NCBI GenBank assembly: GCA_911728435.2
Contig: OU452206.1
Span: forward strand, 13,918,297 to 13,982,296
Reading direction: 5' to 3'
Length of the DNA: 64,000 nt
Origin: Apoderus coryli
Lineage: Eukaryota; Arthropoda; Insecta; Coleoptera; Attelabidae
Shown: positions 38,255 to 48,663 of the stretch, piece by piece
How the letters are laid out: the number at the start of each line of letters is the position of its first letter
Position numbering within the stretch: position 1 is the first letter of the stretch
The notes under the pieces: model-generated
Database searches by the model: none
The model's input: only the letters and a program-made list of their open reading frames with translations
Told to the model about the DNA's origin: nothing
Program-made: the position numbers and the translations under genes

Positions 38255-38430
38255 ATTGTGTTTATTATAATATAGTGTGTCAGCGCTTGGTTAGTACCAT
38301 CATCTACCAACAGACGGCGTTATCAACTTCAGTCGTTCATTAATAAATTTCTCGTATATGATACCGCCATCTGTTGTTAGTTGACAGATACTAACCAAGC
38401 GCTGACACACTATATTATAATAAACACAAT
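38255..38430. mobile_element. Foldback MITE, 176 bp (copy 2)
   Basis: It has the same hairpin as copy 1, in the same orientation, with a few substitutions (for example CAACAGACGGCG in one arm). GGTAATACC lies directly on both sides, consistent with a 9-bp target duplication. A 24-bp piece of the terminus (ACTATATTATAATAAACACA...) sits between the copies at 38223-38246. Confidence 0.85.
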
Positions 38431-38929
38431 GGTAATACCTTCTTGAAGACCAAGAACAGATTGATATTCCTATTATACAATAGATGGCAATAAGTGTCAA
38501 AAATACTCTTGTAATGAATTACATTTTTGTCCTAATCAGAGCTGTCAAAGGTTTAAAAATATGAAACAAGCTGTGTACCTAATAGGAAAAGTAAAAATCT
38601 GCTTTGACTACCGATAAAAAAATATACAGGGTTTCCAGAAAATTGTGCAAATATACCTAATGCGATTTCTCAAAGGCAAATAGTAACCTACTCAATTATA
38701 ACTCATTTAGGTTGCTGCACACTGGGCCTAGATCCTATAGAGAGTGCAAATTTATGTAAAATTGAGTTCTTGCTGTCTTGCATGACAACAGTGTATCGAT
38801 CAAATAATTTCCACGTTTGGCAAAGTTCGTGAAAGTTATCCAAATCTGTTATGACGGCCCTTTAAACGTGATAATCAACGTCGAAAGTTGTAATAAATCA
38901 TCACACGACTTAATTCCTTTTACTTACCC

Positions 38930-39085
38930 GCACAGGGAAAGTATTGTGAATGCGCTAAAAAAATGAGATTAAGATCATTTTAAAGCATTTTTTATCTGCT
39001 TCACAACGATAGGTTACTCTTGATATTTGCCCCCATAATTCTCGAGAAAATTGCGCTTAAAATTTCACCAGTTAGAAGTTATTAG
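38930..39085 (-). repeat. Dispersed repeat, reverse of 14690-14830
   Basis: CATAATTCTCGAGAAAATTG and the adjoining ATTTTAAAGCATTTTTTATC correspond to the complement of 14740-14810. The GGAAAGTATTGTGAATGCGC block also matches 21139-21160 reversed. Old repeat of unknown class. Confidence 0.6.
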
Positions 39086-39124
39086 AACATAATACAAATA
39101 CCTACCTATAATACAACAATTTGG

Positions 39125-39340
39125 GACAGGGTTTGTGGCGTCATTGTTAGAACGTTCGCTTTGCATGCGGAAGGTTATGGGTTCGAATTCCAGCTTTGGC
39201 AATATTTTTTTTAATTTTGGAATAAAGTAGAGAGTTTGTTACGTTAGTTTATTGGAAATAATGAAAATAATACAATTAAATTAATAATAATTATTAAAAT
39301 TCTGTTTGGTTACGCAGGTTATATATTTTTGATTATATGG
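39125..39340 (+). repeat. tRNA-derived SINE (copy 3), Ala-TGC-like head
   Basis: The head reads TGGCGTCATTGTTAGAACG (A box position, 39136-39154), CGCTTTGCATGCGGAAGG (an anticodon arm with TGC as in tRNA-Ala) and GGGTTCGAATTCC (B box, 39179-39191). A T-run and ATTATT-rich body follow, ending near ATATTTTTGATTATATGG. It lacks a cloverleaf acceptor stem, so it is a SINE and not a tRNA gene. Confidence 0.75.
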
Positions 39341-39959
39341 ATGACACATTAATGTAAACTTTTGAAATAACCATTTAAAAGGATGGAATTATTATTATTT
39401 CAAAGTTGAAGTGTCTATAATAATGGGAAAACAAGGAAAAATTATTTTTAAATATAGGCCATTAGTGGCCCCTTCACAGCGAAATTATGATTATGTAGAA
39501 ATATAAAAGAAAAATCAATCCTCCGTACTTTACCCATTAAAGCGTTCAGCACGTGCCTTTATAAACCACGTGCAACGTTTTACCCACGAATCCGTTATTC
39601 AGTCGTTGAACTTTCCCAAAAAAATTTTGGGTGAAAAGAGGGTCCTCTACGATCAATAATCTGCCGAAATTCTGGACATAATATATGTTATATAAAAGGG
39701 GGGTGTTGCCAGGGGAACCAGGAAATTCCTGCATTATATCAGTGGGAATGAAGAGGCAGCAGGAACAACTGTTTTTTGCAGGCTTCAAAGTGATGTATAC
39801 GCATGGGGTAGGTAGCAGAGGCTAAAACTGATGAGGGTAGACATATCAGGCCAATATGGTATTTATTAAGATACATTAAATACATATTTTTTTTACTAGT
39901 CGATTTTCTTGGGAATGAGGTTCATATGAAGCTAGTTTTTTGAAATAATATTTATTTCA

Positions 39960-40025
39960 TGTCATATCTTTCGTACAACGTTTGGACAACATTACGTTGT
40001 CTTCTTTAGGCAACAGAATCTTCTT
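39960..40025 (-). other. GACAAC-hairpin motif resembling a hammerhead stem II
   Basis: The minus strand reads CTAAAGA, then GACAACGTAATGTTGTC (a perfect 6-bp stem), then CAAACG. The layout is like CTGATGA-stem-GAAAC, but three core bases differ, so ribozyme activity is not expected. Possibly a decayed relative of the motifs at 50241, 52985 and 33747. Confidence 0.3.
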
Positions 40026-40129
40026 TTTTTTTATAATTTCTAAAAAATATTAAATATTTCACTAACATAAAACAAAAACATGTAATCAACAAAACTTTTT
40101 AAAAACACAGGTAACCAACAAAACAATTC

Positions 40130-40440
40130 AACAATTCACGAGCTTTACAATTAAATTCATACCCATCTATTCAAAATTGGCATAAAGACCTCACCCAATT
40201 GCGAGTGCAATGAATCAGTTGGAGACCTAAATCACATATTCTTTTCCTGTCGTTATCACACATCAGAAATAGCAAGCGCTAGCTGTAAAGTTGCGTACTC
40301 TAAATACAGTTTTCCCCACATCTATAACATGCTTGTTATCAACAAATAATAAAGAAGTTTTTGACTGTATTATAGAATTTTGAATTTCTAGAAAAATGTA
40401 AGTTGAGTATATAACCCACCACATTAATCATATATTTAGA
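40130..40440 (+). pseudogene. Jockey-like C-terminal fragment (CCHC after RNase H/RT)
   Basis: The plus strand near 40195-40260 reads CECNESVGDLNHIFFSC, the C-x-C...DL-H-FF-C pattern found at the very end of jockey-clade ORF2 proteins. Degraded downstream residues follow. The rest of the element is absent. Confidence 0.6.
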
Positions 40441-40543
40441 AACTTTGAAGACTTTACATCATAAAAACAATTTGTGGCTAATAGAGTAATCTGAGGCCAT
40501 CCCCCTCCAAAAAAAAAAAAAAAAATAGCCAGTAGCAGATAGG

Positions 40544-40797
40544 AAATAATTTGGTATAATTTGGCCGACTATGTTTTTAGTGATTTCAATTGTCAAATTG
40601 TTTTTTGGTTCTGCTTTTTTTTTTGGGATATGACATGATAGGAAGCCATCAGCCATACTAGAAGAAGAGTGGTCACAGGCGGCACGTAGACTGGCGGTCA
40701 TGTCATGTCATATCCCAAAAAAAAAGCAGAACCAAAAAACAATTTGACAATTGAAATCACTAAAAACATAGTCGGCCAAATTATACCAAATTATCCC
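40544..40797. repeat. Near-perfect 94-bp inverted repeat with 66-nt spacer
   Basis: The left arm 40544-40637 (ATAATTTGGTATAATTTGG ... TATGACATGA) is mirrored by 40704-40797 with almost no mismatch. The spacer 40638-40703 contains GTGGTCACAGGCGGCACG. Open frames crossing it are artefacts of the palindrome. No transposon termini are evident at its outer ends. Confidence 0.85.
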
Positions 40798-41852
40798 AAA
40801 TAATTTGTTGTTAGAAAATTACACACAGTGACCTCAAAATATACCAAAACGGTGTAATTATACCCGAATTGGGAACACTGGTATAACCTCAAAAATGTCC
40901 AACTTTACGATAGAGCTGTCAGTTGCCAGGGTTGCCAAATCCCGAAATATAAAAGGCAACCCTCATACACTGTGTCCAAAATAAGAATGGGATAGCATTG
41001 GAATCTTGGGAACGGGAGCAGTTACAATGTCGGTTAAATTAGAGAAAAGTTGTACAATTGAAACACCTTTTAAATGTTGTTTTCAAAAGTAAACTAACTT
41101 TAGCCGTTTTTAAGAATTTTTGAAAAAACGATTTTTTACGATTTTAGTTTTTATTTATTTCTGACATTATTTTTGCAGATATAAGAAAATGAAAAGCAAT
41201 CAATAATCTAGTGCTCGGTAGGACACCCGGTATAAGTAGTATTTACTTTATCGAACTGACATAATAACAATTCGCTTCTCAAGGTGAAAAGGCACACCAT
41301 TGTACCCAAAAGGGTCTTTGACCTTTACTACACAGGCCTAATGCTGCCGAGTATAAACAACTATCAAAAGAATGAAGAGTATCGACATGCTTTGGCTTTG
41401 ACGGCTCTCGCGGTTTGCTGGTTCCCAACATTTTTCGTGGGTCCTTAACTCTTTACTTTCAAATGCATGTGGCCGATGATACGACCGCCGAATAATGCAT
41501 GTTTTGTTGTGTATTAGTAGACACGTTTAATGAACTTTTACACAACATAATCTGAATGCACACTTTGTACTAACCAACGTACAAAAGGCCAATGCATCCT
41601 GTCTTCATCGTTGATATTATTTTTGATGTTTTCGTTACTTACTGCAAAGATTAATGTATTGTGTACATTAATTTTTGCGTACTGAGTTAGATGCTCTGTT
41701 CATCGCGGCAAAATTTATACTCTAAGTCTAACATCGATTTTCTCTTGAGCTGTAACATACCTATTGAGATGATTTTTTTTTAGAAATGTAGCTTGGCTTT
41801 TGGACAACAGGTTTGACCTATAGTTGATTAAGCAATTGGTTCTCTATCTATA

Positions 41853-44107
41853 CACCCTGTTTCATTAATATTGCAAAAAAATTTAGGATGAGTTTCCTTG
41901 CTTAAAAATAAGAAAAAAAGTTCATGTGAACCTGTGTCCGAAAATGCTTTGTTTCGAAGATACAGGGTGTTAAAATTTTATTTATTTTTTTGGTTTTTGT
42001 AAATAACTTTTGACATAATTGGAATATTTTAATAAAAATTAGTATGTAGGGGTTTTTTGACATGAGAAATTTAATTTTGATATTAGTTTGGCGTTTTCTT
42101 GTAGGTGGCGCCACCTACATATGTTTTCACCTATTTAAAGAGTCATAACTTTTTTAATCGTACTTCTTTTTATTTCTAAGAATAAAAATGGATTTATCTA
42201 TCAGTTTTTCCGCAAAACATGCATACTTGGTAGAAGTCGCTACGAGCAACCGTTCTCGAGGTATTTAGATTTGAAAAAGTCAATGCCTGTAATTTTAAAA
42301 GGTAATATTTATGTATTATAAATTTTCTTTTATCTTAGAAAAGTGTTTTAAGGTTAATTGTTATTTATTGTAAGTAATAAATTTAAACGCATTTTGTCAC
42401 AAAAGATTTAGCAATAGTTATTTGTCTTAAATTTTCGAAACATAATAATACAATAACGATTTTTCTGGAAAAGGCAAAAACGCAAAGGTTTTATTATTAT
42501 CTTTTTTTATTTATCAATATTTATCATAAGGGCGTTTAAAAAAACGAACGTTTAACAAAAATGCTGTGAAACAGTCAGCTACTAAAATAATAATAACAAT
42601 AATAACAATAACTGACATTAACAATTTTGTAAGAAAAATATTTAAGAAATGACAATCTCATTAAAAAGTCCTTTGTTTAAATTACAAGAGTTGTTCAAAA
42701 TGTGAACCCCCAACTGTAATACAAGCATCTATCCTACGACGCATTGATTGGCGAACGCGTTCAAATATTCCGGGTGTGTGTCTAATTGTTTCACAGGATG
42801 CAATGATGCGGTTTCTTAATTCCTCCACAGTTTCTATTGGGGTCGTATAAACCAAATGTTTAAGGTGACCCCAAAGGAAAAAATCCAATGAATTTAGGTC
42901 CGGAGACCTCGGGGGCCAGGGTTGTGCTCCTCCTCGACCGATCCAACGATTTGGATACACAGTATTTAAATATTCCCGCGCAACTAAACTGAAATGTGGA
43001 GGAGCGCCATCGTGCATGAAATACATTTGCAATCTCAATTGTAGTGGGACATCTTCTAAAAGTATGGGTAATACATCTTCAAGAAAACGACGATAAACTT
43101 CTCCAGTAAGCCTCGGTTGTAAAAAATATGGGCCTATCAAATGGTCTTCAATAATCCCCACCCAAACGTTAAGTGAAAACTGGTGTTGATGACGGCCTTC
43201 TAAAATTGCATGTGGGTTTTCACCTGCCCATACATGATTGTTGTGGAAATTAATTATGGCTTCTCTGGAGAAATTTGCCTCATCGGTGTATAATATTCGT
43301 CCTAAAAAATGTGGATTTTCTCCAAGTTTTTGTTGCATCCATCGACAAAAATCTACTCTTAGGGGAAAATCTGTGGGTAAGAGTGCCTGTACACGCTGGA
43401 TGTGATAAGGGTATAAGAGATTGTTCTTTAAAATTCTGAAAACTGTTGAAGCACTTACATTTACGTTTAAAGCACGATTCATATTTAAAGCAATCTTTCT
43501 GGTACTTGTTGTAGGAGTTTCTTCAATCTGATGAAGCACATGTTCTTCTACCTGTGGAGTTGCTGCTGTGCGGGGCCTCCCGTTTTCAGCGGTTTGTTTT
43601 TGAAAACTTCCATTTTCATGAAGACGTTGATGGAGACGAGAAAACATCGTATGATACGGGATGACACGATTAGGGTATTTTTCTTCATAAAGACGTCTAG
43701 CTGCTAATGAATTACCGTTGGCCAGGCCATAAACGAAATGCATATCGCACATTTCACTATTTGTGTAATTCATTTTGGAAAGCTTAACCAACTTAATAAT
43801 TAAATACTTGACTAATCAATGTCAATATGAGATGCATTAAAATGTTTTTTTTTTTCAGTTGTCATTTGTTATTTGCTTTCTATTGCCATGACAAATCATA
43901 GCACACTCGATGAAAAAAGTGAACATTTACTTTTGCGCAATCAGTTACTGTGCGCTTTAAATAATTTACACAAAATAAATAAAATTTTAACACCCTGTAT
44001 CTTCGAAACAAAGCATTTTCGGACACAGGTTCACATGAACTTTTTTTCTTATTTTTAAGCAAGGAAACTCATCCTAAATTTGTTTGCAATATTAATGAAA
44101 CACCCTG
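41853..44107 (-). mobile_element. Tc1/mariner-superfamily transposon, 2.26 kb, with 136-bp TIRs
   Basis: The inverted repeats 41853-41988 and 43972-44107 differ at only four positions, and TA dinucleotides flank both ends. Each TIR holds an outer CAGGGTG-type tip and an inner ACAGGGTGTTAAAATTTT copy. The single minus-strand transposase frame is complete. Related ends (ACACCCTGTAT and AACGAAGCATTTGCGGACAT) recur at 49120, 51140 and 56595, so a family is present. The near-identical TIRs and open frame indicate recent insertion. Confidence 0.92.
42682..43791 (-). CDS. Transposase, 369 aa, DDE/D superfamily (apparently intact)
   Basis: The uninterrupted frame starts at the ATG at 43791. Residues 8-60 form the DUF4817-type helix-turn-helix common in insect Tc3-like transposases (LANGNSLAARRLYEEKYPNR). 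A second HTH follows at about 80-140 (STRKIALNMNRALNVNVSAS). Catalytic candidates are D170 (LYTDEANF), D261 (FMHDGAPPHF) and either D298 (PPRSPDLN) or D303 (SLDFFLWG). D261 to D303 spans 41 residues, D261 to D298 spans 36, so it could be a DD41D-type enzyme. It would cut and paste DNA at TA sites in the nucleus. An ATG six codons further in is also possible. Confidence 0.9.
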   Translation of the reverse strand: MVKLSKMNYTNSEMCDMHFVYGLANGNSLAARRLYEEKYPNRVIPYHTMFSRLHQRLHENGSFQKQTAENGRPRTAATPQVEEHVLHQIEETPTTSTRKIALNMNRALNVNVSASTVFRILKNNLLYPYHIQRVQALLPTDFPLRVDFCRWMQQKLGENPHFLGRILYTDEANFSREAIINFHNNHVWAGENPHAILEGRHQHQFSLNVWVGIIEDHLIGPYFLQPRLTGEVYRRFLEDVLPILLEDVPLQLRLQMYFMHDGAPPHFSLVAREYLNTVYPNRWIGRGGAQPWPPRSPDLNSLDFFLWGHLKHLVYTTPIETVEELRNRIIASCETIRHTPGIFERVRQSMRRRIDACITVGGSHFEQLL

Positions 44108-44329
44108 TATATCAGAGCTACAAAGAAAGTAATGGTTCTTTGTTAATATTTGGAGCAATCTGTGGAGTGAACGAATGAAAGTAGAAATTATTAAATAATG
44201 GCATATAAAAGATTGATCTTTTCTGAGCAATTTAGTTTTTTTTTCACTCTGAAAACTCACTTATTAAGGAAGTTACAGGGTTTAGTTAGGAAGGTGCATA
44301 TTGGCATGTTATTATATGTCAATTCTGAG

Positions 44330-44590
44330 TGGTACACAACCATTTGTTTGCCAGTTGTTTTCTAAGAAATCAGGAAAACCAACCGCCGAAGACGGATCAC
44401 TGTTCACCACGACAATGCGAGCTCTCACACATCGGCTCAAACAACTGCATTTTGGAGCACCCAAAACATCGATTTGATGAGTTATCCGCCGTATAGTCCT
44501 GACTTTTATTCCCGTACGTAAAAAACAAACTGAGAGGTCAACGTTTTTCGACACCTGAAGAAGCGGTGATCTTAAACTTCTTATAATATT
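44330..44590 (+). pseudogene. Mariner transposase C-terminal remnant
   Basis: The plus strand reads RRRITVHHDNASSHTSAQTT, then STQNIDLMSYPPYSPDF and a degraded KTN-E-NVFRHLKK. HHDNASSHT and PPYSPD are the second and third catalytic aspartate blocks of mariner DD34D transposases. There is a stop after PDF and further breaks. It abuts the fibronectin exon on its 3' side. Confidence 0.85.
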
Positions 44591-44639
44591 ATCATAAACA
44601 TACTCGAACTTGCCGTCAATTTCAGTGCTGACATATATA

Positions 44640-46106
44640 GTATCACTACTCTCGCCATCACAACGAGTTGTATTAGATTTTAAATACAAGCTATAGGCAA
44701 AGAATGGAGTTTTATCCTCGATCTTATATTGAGTTGTAGCCCCGTCTAAAGTTATAGTTTCTGTACTGGTTATATTAAAGCAACTCCAACTTCCATTTTA
44801 CAACGGTCCATTTTCTGTTATTATTAGGATATAGTGGAGAATCCTGCCAGAGTTTGCTGTTGGTGGAGACCACGATAAATCAAAGCTTCTAAATGTTATA
44901 TTGGTTGCTGTCAGATTTTCCGGTCGTCCTGGAACTAAGATGAATTCGTTTGACTTGAAATAAAACTGTAATTCTGGGGTTAAAAATGACACTGTTGTTT
45001 TCTCCCCTGCTTCTCCATTAACTCCCTCCAACCAAACCGTCAAGGTGTAATGTGAGCTCGACATTATATCGTTGATTTCTTGATAGTACACTTGCGAACC
45101 ACTAAAATAAATTAAATTGATAAAGCAAAACCTTCAGACCACAACTTTACTCACTTTGTTGTGCTAGTTGTCGAAAAATCCACGGAAAAATTCCTAAAAT
45201 CATTTACACTTGCATCTCCACTATAAATTCCTAAGCCATAGACCACGAACCGACTCTCAGGTCCATTGGTGTTACATGGTGCAGTCCAGGACAAATTGAC
45301 AGACAGCATAACATGATTTTCAGTAGTTTCGCTTTCTAATAATGTATACGTTACATTTTCTGCAGCTTCCGAAGCTGAAATACAAATGGATATCAAGCGA
45401 GAATTCCAGATAACGCAGTTTCTTACGTGCAGTCAGCGTAGTGACATTCTCAGCAGCAACATCTCCCATATATTTTGTCACAGCTTTAACTTCTACCAAA
45501 TAATTTGTATCTGGCAACGCGTTGGTATAATACAACACTGTCAAATTTGTTTCGAACGATTCCTCAGCTTCATCTGACCAGCAATGTTCAGCAATATAGT
45601 GGTTTGAAGACAATTTGCTTATTGAAACTTCATATTTTATTAAAATTCCTGGTAACTTGAATGGTTCTGCCCAAGAGATGTCGAATGATGTTGAGGTTAT
45701 TGAGGATATAGTGAGGTTTTCCGGTTGTGTTGCAGCTGAAATTTTTATAGATATAGAAAATCTCTAGAATTTGTGTGAAGTCAATTTTACAACAAACCTG
45801 CTCCTTCGTCTGTCGTGAAGTTCACTTGAGTAGAACTCAGTCCGTTTAAAGTTATGTTGCACGTGTAATTTGTAAAATCAGACAAATTAGTGATTAGTGT
45901 CGAATAATTTTGATAATTGATAGTAGAATTTAAATTGAAGGTTCCATCCCAGTCAGGTATGATCCATGTGAAGTTCTGGTTCGTTTTTGATGGAGCAACA
46001 CAATGATAGATGATTTGTTCCAATGGGCAGGTCGTTGTTTGGTTTAGTTGACAAACAATGTTAGCAGAAGTTGAGTTAGTAAAGTCGACTTTGCATTTTG
46101 GAGGGT
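44640..46106 (-). pseudogene. Fibronectin type III extracellular protein, four exons, in-frame stop (partial gene or pseudogene)
   Basis: Exons (complement) are 45798-46106, 45427-45735, 45155-45374 and 44798-45101, joined by GT-AG introns in consistent phase. They encode N-glycosylation-rich FnIII modules, for example QPENLTISSITSTSFDISWA, ENHVMLSVNLSWTAPCNTNG and RPENLTATNITFRSFDLSWS, and a cysteine-paired N-terminal unit (CKVDF...CQLNQTTTCPLE). Such arrays are typical of insect receptor tyrosine phosphatases or adhesion receptors. No signal peptide, membrane segment or catalytic domain is found. After ENGPL a TAA at 44798-44800 cuts the last module, yet the same frame stays open and FnIII-like (NGSWSCFNITSTETITL, CDGESSDTIYVST) to about 44640. 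So it is a decayed or misassembled gene. Confidence 0.65.
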
Positions 46107-46479
46107 CTGGAACTGATCAAACAATACTTCTCGATAAATTCGGGACAACCGTGCCTTTTTATTCCAGTAACAGTCATGGGTTAGCACATCATCCTTCTCT
46201 ACAGAAATCTACAAATGCACGAGAACATTCGATGACTTGTTGGTTTTGTGGTGACGTGAGCATTTTAGACATTCATCTTGCTTGAAGTCTTCAGTTGAGC
46301 ATTTTCTAGTATAATTTTGCGATTTGTCCAGAGCGGTGACTTCAATAGGTCGAAGGCTATCTTCAAGTGGTTCCTTACCATGTTTAAAAACCCCATTCCG
46401 CTTTTAAACCATTTTTCCTGGACAAGATTCCTCGTAAACCGATCACATCTCTTCTGGTGTGAACAGAGACTGTCATTGC

Positions 46480-46620
46480 TTATAGTTTGGAATTTTATAA
46501 CGGCGCGGTGTTCGATTTTCTCCACGTCTTTACCTTTTTTCCACGATTGACTTGCTTGTTTATAATATATACACTCGACCCCACGTTGGGCGCCGAATCT
46601 ACGCAGTAGCAGTTATCTGC
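46480..46620 (-). mobile_element. Small mobile-element pieces: mariner N-terminus and PBS-like word
   Basis: At 46486-46530 the minus strand reads VEKIEHRAVIKF, the usual first residues of a class of insect mariner transposases, then departs. Just upstream, GGCGCCCAACGTGGGG (minus strand, about 46580-46597) resembles an LTR-retrotransposon primer-binding site. Neither is followed by a convincing element. Confidence 0.35.
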
Positions 46621-46927
46621 TTTGGAACTAAGCCATTTTTCGTAAGTTAATCTTTGACGTCAGAACCGAAACTTTCAAACTAATTTTTTATGGTATCCTG
46701 CTTCATAAATATTTTGAGATTATCATTCGTTGTGTAAATTTTGTGAGAATAATTTGTGATATAAAATTTATTGACCGACCTACTTTCCAAATTCGAATAT
46801 ACGTCACTTTCCTTTTCTGGACTATGTAGGTATATATATATATATATATCTATCTATACCAACATAAAAGCCGGTCTTTTCCCTGGTTGTTTTTTTTTGG
46901 TATACACTGAAATGGGGATCGAATTAT

Positions 46928-48610
46928 ACCGGATGTCTCACTGGGAATGGTTTCGATGGATTATTGAGAAACTACACTGTGGAACCAGGGTTGAGATGAT
47001 TAAAATCAAGTGATTAAAATGACGATTAAAACAGATTTTAATTAATAATTTTTAAATGGCAACCCCCCATTTTATTTTATTTTTTTTGCATCAAAACTCA
47101 TAGTTTTCAAAATATTGGCAATTTTACATTTTTCTATTACAATAGTAATATGAATTTGAAATTTACTTGATTTTAGTTGTCCATGATGGCTTTAGATAGC
47201 AAATAAATATGACACTTGACAAAAATAATCAACAATTATGATAAATTGAAGACATTAATTAGTAGTAATAATTATGGCGGGCGTATAAATTATACTAACG
47301 AATACTATTTAAATTTGTTTATTATTTATGGATAATGTGCAGAGTGCATTGGTCATTAAACACCTCTTCCAAATAGATATTTACCATTTGCCCACTATGT
47401 GGAGGAGCTCCATCCTGTTGATAAAAAATTTGCCGTCGTTTACTAAATTTTGTAAAATATTTAAATATCTCTTTGGTAATCAGACTCTTTCAAATTCTGT
47501 ACCAGCGTAAACATATGGATGAAATTTGGGTTTTGGAACCCTTTGGATGGTGTTTTAAGAAAATCCAGACTCCACTGCAAATTTTCTCAGAGATGTCGTA
47601 GGATATGCCGTGAAGTACCCCAGTATAGCTATTTCTACAGCTTTATCGTCCCAAATAGGTTTCCTTCGTTTTATTTTTCTATTTACGGACCCGAAATCTT
47701 TGAAATTATCTATTATCCGTTTAACAACTTTTGGTGATGGCTTGTATTTTTCTGGGTACCTGGTAGAAAATGTATCACACGTTTGTGACATCACTCTGTC
47801 GCATTATCCATAAATAATAAACAAATTATTCGTTAGTATAATTTATACGCCCGCCATGATTATTACTACTAATTAATGTCTGCAATTTGTCATAGTTGTT
47901 GATTATTTTTGTCAAGTGTCATATTTATTTGCTATCTAAAGCTATCATGGCCAACTAAAATCAATTAAATTTTAATTCATATCACTATTGTAATAGAAAA
48001 ATGTAAAAATGCATTTTGAAAACTATCAGTTTTTGGGATAGACATCCTTTCATAAACTTGCCCTTATTTTTTATGCAAAAAAATAAAAAATATATAAAAT
48101 GGGGGGGGGTTGCCATTTAAAAATTTTGAATTATGACACTTTTTTCAATATGATTTTTCACTCTTTTTTTCAAAAACCCTGTATTAATATTTACTAAAAA
48201 AATATATGTAGGCGGCTAAAGTAGGTCTATATCTCCCAGGATATTCTAACAAATTATATTATTAAAGCTTCCATATAATAAAAAATTGTCATTATTCCTT
48301 ATTCTGAAAACGTCATTTTTGACATAAAATTTCAAATATTTCGAAAACGGCTGGCGATAGGTATAACATATTATGCATGAAATATGTTTAGAATTACAAG
48401 GAGAATCCAAAAAAAATATAATTTATATAGGGTCGTATTTGAAATAAGGAAGTTGACACCCATTTCCGGTATAACCGGAAGTGCTAGATTCTTGAAAATA
48501 CTTTAACCGATTTGGTCCCGTCGACCTAAGTACTACACCAGATTTTCAGATTGTTCCACAGTGTAGTTTCTCCATAATCAAACGAATCCCTTCCCGGTGA
48601 GACACCCGGT
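46928..48610. mobile_element. Long-inverted-repeat DNA transposon, ~1.7 kb, degenerate
   Basis: The ends are ACCGGATGTCTCACTGGGAA (46928) and, reversed, ACCGGGTGTCTCACCGGGAA (from 48610), followed on both arms by TTGAGAAACTACACTGTGGAAC-like sequence. Arms of about 300 bp (47050-47340 and 47800-48125) pair internally. Between them lies a broken minus-strand transposase. A second copy is at 59463-61505, and partial internal sequence is at 49690-50160. Confidence 0.75.
47320..47794 (-). pseudogene. DUF4817-type transposase remnant with internal deletion
   Basis: From 47794 the minus strand reads FSTRYPEKYKPSPKVVKRII and DDKAVEIAILGYFTAYPTTS, an HTH N-terminus, and then stops. Further on, about 47450-47330, the catalytic piece YQQDGAPPHSGQMVNIYLEE appears. 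The middle, with the first catalytic aspartate, is missing. It lies inside the 46928-48610 element and is its likely ancestral transposase. Confidence 0.75.
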
Positions 48611-48663
48611 ACAGACCGTGCAATTCTCTAACACACTTTTTACATACAAGATAGATAAGTATA

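Noticed and set aside
39960..40025. Third-type hammerhead motif
   Set aside because: Three of the invariant core bases differ (CTAAAGA, CAAAC), so only a family resemblance is noted.
40459..40701. 80-codon minus-strand open frame
   Set aside because: It lies across the long inverted repeat and is a by-product of its composition, with no recognisable protein features.
46265..46525. 86-codon frame upstream of the fibronectin exons as a possible signal-peptide exon
   Set aside because: No hydrophobic leader. Its first residues match a mariner transposase start instead, and the stretch between it and 46106 contains stops.
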